Positions 5,180 to 10,222 of a stretch of DNA of 11,673 nucleotides are shown in pieces (positions within the stretch are counted from its first letter, which is position 1; every line of letters begins with the position of its first letter). Where the stretch lies: the NCBI GenBank assembly GCA_043813445.1, contig JBDRLD010000025.1:1-11673 (forward strand), read 5' to 3'. A model generated the notes under the pieces. That model searched no databases. It was given only the letters and a program-made list of their open reading frames with translations, and was not told the DNA's origin. Position numbers and translations under genes: made by a program. The stretch is from JBDRLD01 sp043813445. GTDB taxonomy: Bacteria > Patescibacteriota > Patescibacteriia > JACPHY01.

Positions 5180-5725
5180 TTACTCGATCACATACTCCCA
5201 GCCCGGCTTCCAGGATTTTGTCTTCCTCCAATCATCCGCGAAAGCCTGTTCCCATGTTTTCCCGCCGAGCAGCACGTCTAGCGCGAGCTGCGGGGCTTTG
5301 TGTGCGACCAGAGCAACTTGCTTCCCGTCGTAGCTGTGCTTGAGGAAATCGAGAAAGTCACCAATGCGCGCCTTGACGTCTTCGTAACTTTCTCCGCCGG
5401 GGAATCGTTCCGTAATGGCTCCTTCCTGCATCGGTTCAACAATGTGCGATGCTTGCGCGTTGTACTCACCGTAGTTACACTCACGCAATCGTGCGTCGAC
5501 TATGATCGGCGCCATCCCTTCGAATGCAATATTCGCAGAGTCGACCGCCCTTTTCAGATCGGAACAGAATACCACGTCAAACTGTCTGTCTTTGATCTGC
5601 TCTTTGAGTTCGTGTGCCCGACAAACTCCTAGCTCTGAAAGCTCGACATCGAACCAGCCCGAGGAAATATCCTTTTCATTGTCTGTAGTTGTGCCGTGGA
5701 CGAAGTAGGTTATTTTGACAGACAT
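5180..5725 (-). CDS. Histidine phosphatase family protein (variant VHG motif)
   Basis: The 181-residue protein has the phosphoglycerate-mutase-like (histidine phosphatase) fold. The N-terminal motif is FVHGTTTDNE with presumed nucleophile H10, then CSDLKRA with R59, LRECNYGEY with acid E82, and VALVAHKAPQ with H142. In most members the first motif is RHG; here V9 replaces the phosphate-binding arginine. My recollection is that this VHGTTTDNE subfamily is widespread in Patescibacteria, which argues for a conserved variant rather than decay. The substrate is unknown. The start has no Shine-Dalgarno sequence; a -10-like GATAAT lies just before it. The gene is a single unit with repeats on both sides and no clear terminator. 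Confidence 0.88.
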   Translation of the reverse strand: MSVKITYFVHGTTTDNEKDISSGWFDVELSELGVCRAHELKEQIKDRQFDVVFCSDLKRAVDSANIAFEGMAPIIVDARLRECNYGEYNAQASHIVEPMQEGAITERFPGGESYEDVKARIGDFLDFLKHSYDGKQVALVAHKAPQLALDVLLGGKTWEQAFADDWRKTKSWKPGWEYVIE

Positions 5726-5732
5726 AAGACAA

Positions 5733-5738
5733 ATTATC
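5733..5738 (-). promoter_or_regulatory. Candidate -10 box of the phosphatase gene
   Basis: GATAAT (5/6) on the minus strand ends about 8 bases before the ATG, so the transcript would start at or next to the start codon. No matching -35 box is seen. Confidence 0.4.
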
Positions 5739-5812
5739 TTTTTAATTTCGTACTCAGCTATTGAATCTTCCGTTCCGGATGGGTCACGGACCTAGACGGT
5801 TCATCATTCTCA

Positions 5813-5897
5813 ACTTTCGCACAGCTGGAAACGATAATCAATAAGAGGTCCCGCGCGGTCCCTTGCGTGAGGGGTAGAGTTGCCACCCTTCGACTCC
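5813..5897. repeat. Dispersed repeat F (ACTTTCGCACAG...), copy 1
   Basis: ACTTTCGCACAGCTGGAAAC continues into ATCAATAAG, a GCG(T/C)GAGGGGT stretch and a CCCTTCGACTCC end. The second copy is 8015-8098. Identity is highest in the first 32 bases and last 30 bases. The gap 5726-6097 holds this repeat, a family A/B composite and the downstream kinase terminator. Confidence 0.7.
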
Positions 5898-5902
5898 ATA
5901 CA

Positions 5903-5998
5903 CACCCCCTCTAACTCCCCCTCTAGAAGCGGGGGAGGAAAGATTGGGCCCGAGATGGCGGAAAGAGGGACGGGCGGGGACGACGCCCCGCCCCTACG
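5903..5998. repeat. Composite repeat: family A plus family B hairpin
   Basis: Family A (CACCCCCTCTAACTCCCCCT, 5903-5943), linker CCCGAGATGGCGGAAAGAGG, then a family B hairpin with perfect arms (5972-5998, GGGCGGGG-ACGAC-GCCCCGCCC then CTACG). It parallels 4977-5095 but lacks the nested micro-palindrome. Confidence 0.75.
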
Positions 5999-6014
5999 CG
6001 GAATTAGTGCAAAT

Positions 6015-6072
6015 GGAAAACCCGCTCATCTCCTCTCGGAGTGGGCGGGTGTGCGGACCTGGGTGGGGGTCG
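6015..6072 (-). terminator. Double-hairpin intrinsic terminator, copy 1 (after the kinase gene)
   Basis: On the minus strand: a GACCCCCACCCAGGTC hairpin, then CCCGC..CA-CTCC-GAGA-GGAG-A-TGAGCGGG followed by TTTTCC. The inner loop is the GNRA tetraloop GAGA. This copy has one arm mismatch compared with those at 6839, 9405 and 10096. It lies 26 bases past the stop. Confidence 0.7.
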
Positions 6073-6097
6073 TTTCGATGGACGTAGTGGTCTAGAA

Positions 6098-6589
6098 CTA
6101 CTGGAGTTTCTCTAGGATGGTATTGATAATTTCGTCCAGTGGCTGAGTGGCGTCCATACTCTCTCCGTAGTCGAACCGTGAGACAAGAGAATGAACTGCG
6201 CGGGCAGCATCTTCGCCGAACGTGGTTGCTCGTCCCCTGTCTCGCTCAATGCAAACCTCAACCGGAACCTTCAGCGTAAAAACCTTTCCGGGGAACTCGA
6301 GTTTTTCGAAAAGATCTTCGATTACCTCTTTGAAATAGAAACATCCGTCAAGGATAACCGACCTTCCGAGTCTCATCGCCTCACGCACTTCAGGAAGGAG
6401 CGCCTCGTTCAGCTTAAGGAATTGTTCCTGTGGGATGCACTCGTCGTCGGCGCTCATGTGGTCGAGACCCCGATCCGAGAGCTCATGATCGATAGAGATG
6501 TACCTCGCGTCAATTCGTTTCGCGAGGTTCTGTGCGATCGTTGATTTTCCGCTGCCGAGCGGTCCACGGATAATTATGAAGTGTGTCAT
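6098..6589 (-). CDS. P-loop NTPase of the small-molecule kinase type (AAA_33-like)
   Basis: The 163-residue protein opens with a Walker A motif GPLGSGKST (residues 9-17). It has a SID at 32-34 and a hydrophobic strand ending LDGCFYF (80-86), resembling the second acidic/substrate element of nucleoside-, shikimate- or zeta-toxin-like kinases. A lid-like ERDRGRATTFGED (115-127) supplies arginines for ATP binding. Family and size suggest phosphate transfer from ATP to a small molecule; the substrate cannot be told. GGGAGG lies 12 bases before the ATG, rather far but usable. A 15-bp inverted repeat at 6622-6636 may control it. The gene ends in a strong double terminator, so it is a single-gene unit. 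Confidence 0.82.
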   Translation of the reverse strand: MTHFIIIRGPLGSGKSTIAQNLAKRIDARYISIDHELSDRGLDHMSADDECIPQEQFLKLNEALLPEVREAMRLGRSVILDGCFYFKEVIEDLFEKLEFPGKVFTLKVPVEVCIERDRGRATTFGEDAARAVHSLVSRFDYGESMDATQPLDEIINTILEKLQ

Positions 6590-6621
6590 GGTTTGAAGAT
6601 GCCTCCCAGCTCGTGCTTGTT

Positions 6622-6636
6622 ATTGTTCCGAACAAT
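6622..6636. promoter_or_regulatory. Inverted repeat upstream of the kinase gene
   Basis: ATTGTTC-C-GAACAAT has perfect 7-bp arms with one central base, 33-47 bases before the kinase ATG, a plausible operator. No convincing promoter boxes are seen around it. Confidence 0.4.
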
Positions 6637-6731
6637 GCAGGGTATAGGATTATTCGAACTACCACTACCCGCCACGGACAGTATGTGTCCTTGATATCAT
6701 ATTCGGTGACTAAATACAAGCCCCGACACCC

Positions 6732-6773
6732 CACCCCCTCTAACTCCCCCTCCCAGCGGGAGGTGGAGGAAAG
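6732..6773. repeat. Family A repeat
   Basis: CACCCCCTCTAACTCCCCCT continues to CCCAGCGGGAGGTGGAGG. A half unit of family B (CGCCCCTACGTCAAGAG, 6812-6828) follows. The gap 6590-6931 contains these, the kinase operator and the terminator below. Confidence 0.7.
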
Positions 6774-6838
6774 GAGAATGGGAACATGCGGAAAAAGTAC
6801 AGGGTCATTTACGCCCCTACGTCAAGAGAGGCGGACAA

Positions 6839-6896
6839 GGAAAACCCGCTCATCTCCTCTCGGAGTGAGCGGGCGTTGCGGCCTCGGGTGGGGGTA
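6839..6896 (-). terminator. Double-hairpin intrinsic terminator, copy 2 (after the zinc-ribbon gene)
   Basis: The minus strand carries CCCGCTCA-CTCC-GAGA-GGAG-A-TGAGCGGG then TTTTCC, preceded by a weaker CCCCACCCGAGGCC element. It matches 9405-9463 over more than 45 bases, including loop bases. It begins about 36 bases past the stop at 6932. Confidence 0.75.
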
Positions 6897-6931
6897 TTAG
6901 TTTCGAATAATCGGAGTCGCTACTTGTATGC

Positions 6932-7153
6932 CTAGTCGTAATCGGGCATACAGACGCACCGCCCATACCCACCACCGCGCATCTCGGGCAACTCTCTGCC
7001 GCACTGATGACAGCAGCCGCCCGCGCCACTGCCCTTATTCCTCGCTCGCTGCTGCTCAGTTGGACTCGCACCGCATGCTGGGCAACTCTGAAACATGGCG
7101 ATCCGATCGACTCCCATGCCGTATCGTGTGCCACAAATTCCGCATTTTGCCAT
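6932..7153 (-). CDS. Small double zinc-ribbon protein (73 aa), function unknown
   Basis: The 73-residue product has CGIC (C4, C7) and CPAC (C24, C27) forming one zinc-ribbon-like knuckle pair, then CCHQC (C47, C48, C51) and CVC (C66, C68) as a second set. A glycine-rich linker separates them. There is no catalytic signature; zinc binding with a nucleic-acid or protein-adaptor role is inference. The start at 7153 is chosen because AAGGAGG lies 6 bases upstream, whereas an in-frame ATG 39 bases earlier has no ribosome site. A promoter (7184-7212) and a terminator (6839-6896) frame the gene exactly, which supports it being real despite its size. I do not recognise a named family. Confidence 0.75.
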   Translation of the reverse strand: MAKCGICGTRYGMGVDRIAMFQSCPACGASPTEQQRARNKGSGAGGCCHQCGRELPEMRGGGYGRCVCMPDYD

Positions 7154-7183
7154 GATTTCCCTCCTTGCTTCGTGTCGCTTTCG

Positions 7184-7212
7184 ATTGTACACGCAAATAC
7201 GTACGTATGCAA
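7184..7212 (-). promoter_or_regulatory. Predicted promoter of the zinc-ribbon gene
   Basis: -10 TACAAT (7184-7189, 5/6), 17-bp spacer, weak -35 TTGCAT (7207-7212). The transcript would start near 7177 and give a leader of about 24 bases with a strong Shine-Dalgarno sequence. A perfect palindrome TACGTACGTA (7198-7207) lies in the spacer. Confidence 0.5.
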
Positions 7213-7218
7213 GAGGAG

Positions 7219-7246
7219 CGGGCGGGGATGGAACCCCGCCCCTACG
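7219..7246 (+). repeat. Family B GC-rich hairpin
   Basis: GGGCGGGG-ATGGAA-CCCCGCCC then CTACGTCAGGA, with perfect 8-bp arms. It lies 18 bases beyond the terminator T-run of the metallopeptidase gene. Confidence 0.8.
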
Positions 7247-7263
7247 TCAGGAAGAGGAGAGTA

Positions 7264-7290
7264 AAGAAAACGACCCCGGGTGGGGGGTCG
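7264..7290 (-). terminator. Strong intrinsic terminator of the metallopeptidase gene
   Basis: The minus strand reads CGACCCC-CCACCC-GGGGTCG then TTTTCTTT: a perfect 7-bp stem and a T-run, starting 9 bases past the stop codon. Confidence 0.85.
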
Positions 7291-7298
7291 TTTGGGGG

Positions 7299-8006
7299 TT
7301 ACTTGATGCCAAGCTCCTTTGTGGCGCGGTCTATCCAAGTGTCGACATCGCCGCGCCAGGCACGTTGGAGTTTTGTGCGAACGTTTTTGTGTGCAGGGTA
7401 TCCGGTTGGACGAATGCCCGGATGTATCTTTTTAAATGGAGCGGTGCGCTGTACAACCGCGTTGAAAATCTCTGCGAGGTCCCAGAATTTGCCGTTGTTG
7501 GGATCCAGCTTTGTGAATCGCTCCGGATACTCTCGCATGCAGTAATCATAAAAGAGGAAGTGGAGCATCTCGTGTGCGATGGTGAAGCAGGTGTCATCAT
7601 CCGACGCACCGGCGAAAACCTGTAATGACATGCTCTCGAGGAATCGCGGGCCGAAATCGAACATGGAGATGTACGCGATGTACTTCCCTTCCGGCCATGG
7701 ATGTCCGCTGAAGTACTTTGCGGTCCACGCGAAAAAATATCGTTCGCGCCGATGCCACACCTCTGCGAAGTGCCGTTGCGCATCTAATACTTCTTCCGTG
7801 TGTTCACGGTACCAACGCTCGACATACCGCCGAAGGAACGCACGCGGCTGTTTCACTTGATCCATGCGAATGAGCTCTGGATGCAGCACGAGTGCGCGCG
7901 TCTTCCATAAATCAGCGCCACCGTGTACACGATTTTTGTACATGTAGAACGGCAGACTCACGTCGAGCATCGGGTTGTGCTGAAATCGGAGGCGTGGATG
8001 CTGCAT
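7299..8006 (-). CDS. Putative HExxH zinc metallopeptidase-like protein
   Basis: The 235-residue protein has a zincin signature AHEMLHF (H145, E146, H149). A possible third ligand, E179, lies 30 residues later in FWDLAEIFNAVV, the spacing of gluzincin-like folds. No signal peptide or membrane helix is visible, so it is probably cytoplasmic. Upstream residues are rich in aromatic and basic residues (RRYVERWYREH, about 59-69) without a motif I recognise. The HExxH site makes peptide hydrolysis likely, but the substrate and family are not known to me. The ATG has only GGGG at 4 bases as a weak ribosome site. Repeat F (8015-8098) begins just upstream and would form its promoter or leader. Confidence 0.75.
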   Translation of the reverse strand: MQHPRLRFQHNPMLDVSLPFYMYKNRVHGGADLWKTRALVLHPELIRMDQVKQPRAFLRRYVERWYREHTEEVLDAQRHFAEVWHRRERYFFAWTAKYFSGHPWPEGKYIAYISMFDFGPRFLESMSLQVFAGASDDDTCFTIAHEMLHFLFYDYCMREYPERFTKLDPNNGKFWDLAEIFNAVVQRTAPFKKIHPGIRPTGYPAHKNVRTKLQRAWRGDVDTWIDRATKELGIK

Positions 8007-8014
8007 AGTCCCCT

Positions 8015-8098
8015 ACTTTCGCACAGTTGGACACGAATATCAATAAGGAGCGATGCCGAGCTCTTAGCGCGAGGGGTGGTGTTGCTGCCCTTCTACGC
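8015..8098. repeat. Dispersed repeat F, copy 2
   Basis: ACTTTCGCACAGTTGGACAC continues to ATCAATAAGGAG and GCGCGAGGGGT, matching 5813-5897. Both copies lie upstream of a minus-strand gene. No -10/-35 pair is convincing inside it. A related GCGCGAGGGGT element occurs again at 8108-8118. Confidence 0.7.
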
Positions 8099-8126
8099 AA
8101 TGCCCCCGCGCGAGGGGTTGGGGGTG

Positions 8127-8169
8127 CTGCCCTTCGACTCCGCTTCGCTTCTCTCAGGGAATAACTGGC
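8127..8169. repeat. Dispersed repeat G, copy 2
   Basis: 42 of 43 bases match 2590-2632. It contains CCCTTCGACTCCGCTTCGCT and ends TCAGGGAATAACTGGC. Confidence 0.8.
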
Positions 8170-8190
8170 TAGCAATGGCAGAGAGATGGA

Positions 8191-8217
8191 CGGGCGGACA
8201 CGTCGGGCCGCCCATAC
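8191..8217 (+). repeat. Family B GC-rich hairpin (GGGCGG...CCGCCC variant)
   Basis: GGGCGGACACGTCGGGCCGC then CCATACG. The arms are altered from the usual GGGCGGGG/CCCCGCCC but still pair. The loop sequence is shared with 9298-9324. Confidence 0.75.
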
Positions 8218-8245
8218 GAGGAGGAGAGTACGGTGGAAGACCAAC

Positions 8246-8275
8246 AGAAAGAAGGGCGGGTTGTCCCCGCCCTTC
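8246..8275 (-). terminator. Intrinsic terminator of the asparagine-synthetase-like gene
   Basis: GAAGGGCGGG and CCCGCCCTTC are perfect 10-bp arms (8251-8260, 8266-8275) with a 5-base loop, followed on the minus strand by TTTCTG. It begins six bases after the stop codon. Confidence 0.85.
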
Positions 8276-8280
8276 CAGTG

Positions 8281-9063
8281 TCACGCCTTGCAGAGTGCGT
8301 CGCAGAACCCTCGTTTGGTTCTGGCGATGATTTCTTCCGGAACACCGAAACGCCTCGCAAGCGCGCGCAATGGTTTCTTGCTTTCTTCGCGCGATGTTCG
8401 GTCGGTGAGTGGAATACGAGCGATGTACGCCACGACGCGCGGGTGAAGGTACGGGAATACGGGACGAGCGCCGGCACGGACTGCTGTGCGTTCGAGCGGC
8501 AAAAGGTGATCGGGAACGAGACGAGACCAGAAGTACTCGAACGCGCTCCGCATCTTCTGCTCGTCATCGCTCGCCCGATGGTTCCAGTACCCACCCATCA
8601 GCTCATCGATTCCATCATGCGCAATGGCAATCCTCGCCTTGTCCTTCGCCAAGCGCCGATAGAGACAGTACACACCGACCGCACCATCGGTTACCTGACT
8701 CCCGTGCGCGGCGAGCTCCTTGCGCACTCGAATCCGCTCGAGCCGCGTTGGAATCACCAAACACGGTGTGCACCCGAACGTTCGGGCAGCCATCTCACCG
8801 AATTGCAGGTCCGGATGCTTTCGACTCCCACCAACGGTGTACGTTCGAATGTCACTTCCCGGGTAGATTGAACGCAACATCGCCAACGAGAGCGTAGAGT
8901 CCAAACCGCCGGAAAGAGTCATGGCGAGCGATCCGTGGTTCGCCTCCATGCACATCTGCGCACATTCACGGTGCGCTTCGAGCAGCCGTCGCTCGAGTAC
9001 GTCCACACTCCACGACGACGGTGCGAGCATGAATGGCCCGTCTGTAGCATCGCGCCAACTCAT
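8281..9063 (-). CDS. Stand-alone asparagine-synthetase-type ATP pyrophosphatase domain
   Basis: The 260-residue protein matches the C-terminal synthetase half of class B asparagine synthetases. The PP-loop is SGGLDS (residues 51-56). HDGIDELMGGY (149-159) corresponds to the family's GDGADELFGGY region. The C-terminal RPVFPYLHP (190-198) and KKPLRALARRFGVPEEIIARTKRGF (229-253 region) are also family features. These enzymes adenylate a carboxylate with ATP and let an amine attack it. The N-terminal glutaminase domain with its catalytic Cys2 is missing: only about 45 residues precede the PP-loop. Full enzymes have over 500 residues. It could use free ammonia, act on another carboxylate or need a partner. 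GGAGG 7 bases before the ATG fixes the start. Promoter and terminator frame it as a single gene. Confidence 0.85.
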   Translation of the reverse strand: MSWRDATDGPFMLAPSSWSVDVLERRLLEAHRECAQMCMEANHGSLAMTLSGGLDSTLSLAMLRSIYPGSDIRTYTVGGSRKHPDLQFGEMAARTFGCTPCLVIPTRLERIRVRKELAAHGSQVTDGAVGVYCLYRRLAKDKARIAIAHDGIDELMGGYWNHRASDDEQKMRSAFEYFWSRLVPDHLLPLERTAVRAGARPVFPYLHPRVVAYIARIPLTDRTSREESKKPLRALARRFGVPEEIIARTKRGFCDALCKA

Positions 9064-9089
9064 GATGACCTCCAGTGAATCATGACAAG

Positions 9090-9104
9090 TCCCTGCATTA
9101 GGGA
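9090..9104. promoter_or_regulatory. Small inverted repeat in the leader of the asparagine-synthetase-like gene
   Basis: TCCCT-GCATT-AGGGA lies close to the predicted transcript start (about 9105) and could be an operator or a leader hairpin. Confidence 0.35.
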
Positions 9105-9111
9105 TCGACTA

Positions 9112-9140
9112 ACCGTACCATGTGCTCTACCAAATGTCAA
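9112..9140 (-). promoter_or_regulatory. Predicted promoter of the asparagine-synthetase-like gene
   Basis: Perfect -35 TTGACA (9135-9140), 17-bp spacer and a poor -10 TACGGT (9112-9117) aided by a TG one base upstream (extended -10). The leader would be about 42 bases long with a good Shine-Dalgarno sequence. Confidence 0.5.
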
Positions 9141-9244
9141 GCGTGAAACCTGCAGATCCTCCTGTGGGATTCGGGCGGTGCAACCGAGCATTACGCCAAT
9201 GTCATCAACGGGAAGAATACCGCCTCTCCCCCTGCGCGAGGGGT

Positions 9245-9324
9245 GAGATTCTTCCCGCCCGAGGCGGACTAGGAAGCGCGTTGCTCAGAATGACACAGGG
9301 CGGCCACGTCGGGCCGCCCCTACG
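9245..9324. repeat. Repeat D with nested palindrome, then family B hairpin
   Basis: Repeat D is 9245-9298 (52/54 to 5114-5167), with the nested CCGCCCGAGGCGGA at 9255-9268. It runs directly into a family B variant (9298-9324, GGGCGGCCACGTCGGGCCGC then CCCTACG). A GCGCGAGGGGT element precedes it. The 431-bp gap 9064-9494 is filled by this, the promoter above and the composite below. Confidence 0.78.
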
Positions 9325-9338
9325 CAGGACAGAACCAG

Positions 9339-9469
9339 ACGGGCGGGGATGCCTGTCCGCCTCTGGCGGAGAACCCCGCCCCTACGTCAGGAGATAAAAA
9401 CAACGGAAAACCCGCTCATCTCCTCTCGGAGTGAGCGGGCGTTGCGGCCTCGGGTGGGGGCCGTTGTTG
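9339..9469. repeat. 131-bp composite repeat (family B with nested palindrome plus double terminator), copy 1
   Basis: Nearly identical to 10029-10157. It consists of a GGGCGGGG/CCCCGCCC hairpin whose loop contains TCCGCCTCTGGCGGA (9356-9370), the spacer CTACGTCAGGAGATAAAAAC, then the GNRA terminator. The copies differ at about one spacer base and in the second hairpin arm. Confidence 0.88.
9405..9463 (-). terminator. Double-hairpin intrinsic terminator, copy 3 (after the 151-aa orphan)
   Basis: Minus-strand hairpin CGGCC...GGCCG (9445-9463), then CCCGCTCA-CTCC-GAGA-GGAG-A-TGAGCGGG (9411-9439), TTTTCC and a further T-run in the spacer. It begins about 30 bases past the stop at 9495. Confidence 0.8.
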
Positions 9470-9494
9470 TCGGCGCCTCAAGGTGCGGGATGTG

Positions 9495-9950
9495 TCAGCG
9501 GTACGAGAACTGAAGCTGTATCCCGAAGTGCTGGTCTTGTTTGACTTCCACCCCGAACCATTTGTGAGTATTCGGCCGCCAGTGCGCCCGATCTCCATCT
9601 TCCTCGCGGTACACCATGACCACCAGTGGCGGTACGTCGTTACTTTGCATTTTTGGGAACGTGTAATCCGGATCGATTGAGATCGATAGGATGCGCTGCT
9701 TGTCCGTGTGCTCGCCGCTGATTGACGCATGCTCGACGTCCCCAAACAGCGTGACTGTTCCGTCTTCCGTGATTCCACCTTCATCGACCATGCGTACGAT
9801 GCAGGAGAGGTGCGCAAGCGAACCGATATCGTAATCGAGACGCCTGATCCGTTCGAACAGATCTGGATCGAGACTGGTCGATGTCAGAACTACCTGCTTG
9901 GCCCACGCGAGCGCTTTGATGTGCTCTGGTGACGCTTCTTGCCTGGACAC
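9495..9950 (-). CDS. Hypothetical protein (151 aa), no recognised family
   Basis: I do not recognise this protein. It is acidic to neutral, soluble, with no signal peptide, membrane segment or catalytic motif. The N-terminal third looks helical (HIKALAWAKQVV and LFERIRRLDYDIGSL). The C-terminal part looks beta-rich (RILSISIDPDYTF, PPLVVMVYREEDG, KWFGVEVKQ, FGIQLQFSYR). The start is taken as the GTG at 9950, because AGGAGG lies 5 bases before it; the earlier in-frame GTG at 9956 overlaps the ribosome site itself. A good promoter with an operator-like palindrome and a strong terminator frame it, so expression as a single regulated gene is likely. Confidence 0.72.
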   Translation of the reverse strand: MSRQEASPEHIKALAWAKQVVLTSTSLDPDLFERIRRLDYDIGSLAHLSCIVRMVDEGGITEDGTVTLFGDVEHASISGEHTDKQRILSISIDPDYTFPKMQSNDVPPLVVMVYREEDGDRAHWRPNTHKWFGVEVKQDQHFGIQLQFSYR

Positions 9951-9982
9951 ATTCACCTCCTCTAGGGAAAGGAACTACGTGC

Positions 9983-10011
9983 AATGTAGCGTACGTCTGA
10001 TACTTCGTCAA
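9983..10011 (-). promoter_or_regulatory. Predicted promoter of the 151-aa orphan
   Basis: -35 TTGACG (10006-10011, 5/6), 17-bp spacer, -10 TACATT (9983-9988, 4/6). The transcript would start near 9976, leaving a short leader with AGGAGG. Confidence 0.55.
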
Positions 10012-10021
10012 GGATTTGACG
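10006..10021. promoter_or_regulatory. 16-bp inverted repeat overlapping the -35 box
   Basis: CGTCAA-GGAT-TTGACG has perfect 6-bp arms with a 4-bp spacer; one arm is the -35 hexamer. The position suggests a repressor site. Confidence 0.45.
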
Positions 10022-10028
10022 CAACACA

Positions 10029-10157
10029 ACGGGCGGGGATGCCTGTCCGCCTCTGGCGGAGAACCCCGCCCCTACGTCAGGAGATAAAAACAAAGGAAAA
10101 CCCGCTCATCTCCTCTCGGAGTGAGCGGGCGTTGCGGCCCCGCGGGGGCCGTTGTTG
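10029..10157. repeat. 129-bp composite repeat, copy 2
   Basis: Second copy of the 9339-9469 unit, with the nested TCCGCCTCTGGCGGA at 10046-10060. The gap 9951-10222 contains this repeat and the orphan's promoter. Confidence 0.88.
10096..10151 (-). terminator. Double-hairpin intrinsic terminator, copy 4 (after the M23 gene)
   Basis: First hairpin CGGCCCC-CGC-GGGGCCG (10135-10151, perfect 7-bp arms), then the GNRA hairpin at 10101-10129 and TTTTCC. Compared with copy 3, the first stem is lengthened by compensating changes. It starts about 70 bases past the stop. Confidence 0.8.
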
Positions 10158-10222
10158 CGTCAGCGTAAGAGCGGGGTTGATACGTGGCGGGCGCGTGCTC
10201 TGTGGTACGGACCGCTTTTGTT

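Noticed and set aside
6850..7338. 162-codon minus-strand open frame across the zinc-ribbon gene
   Set aside because: It crosses two terminators and a REP-like hairpin, overlaps the better-supported zinc-ribbon gene and has no family features.
8233..8897. Two long plus-strand open frames opposite the asparagine-synthetase-like gene
   Set aside because: Both are antisense shadows. The minus-strand frame has the PP-loop and all family motifs.
9951..9956. GTG at 9956 as the start of the 151-aa orphan
   Set aside because: It overlaps the AGGAGG ribosome site; the GTG two codons later has proper 5-base spacing.
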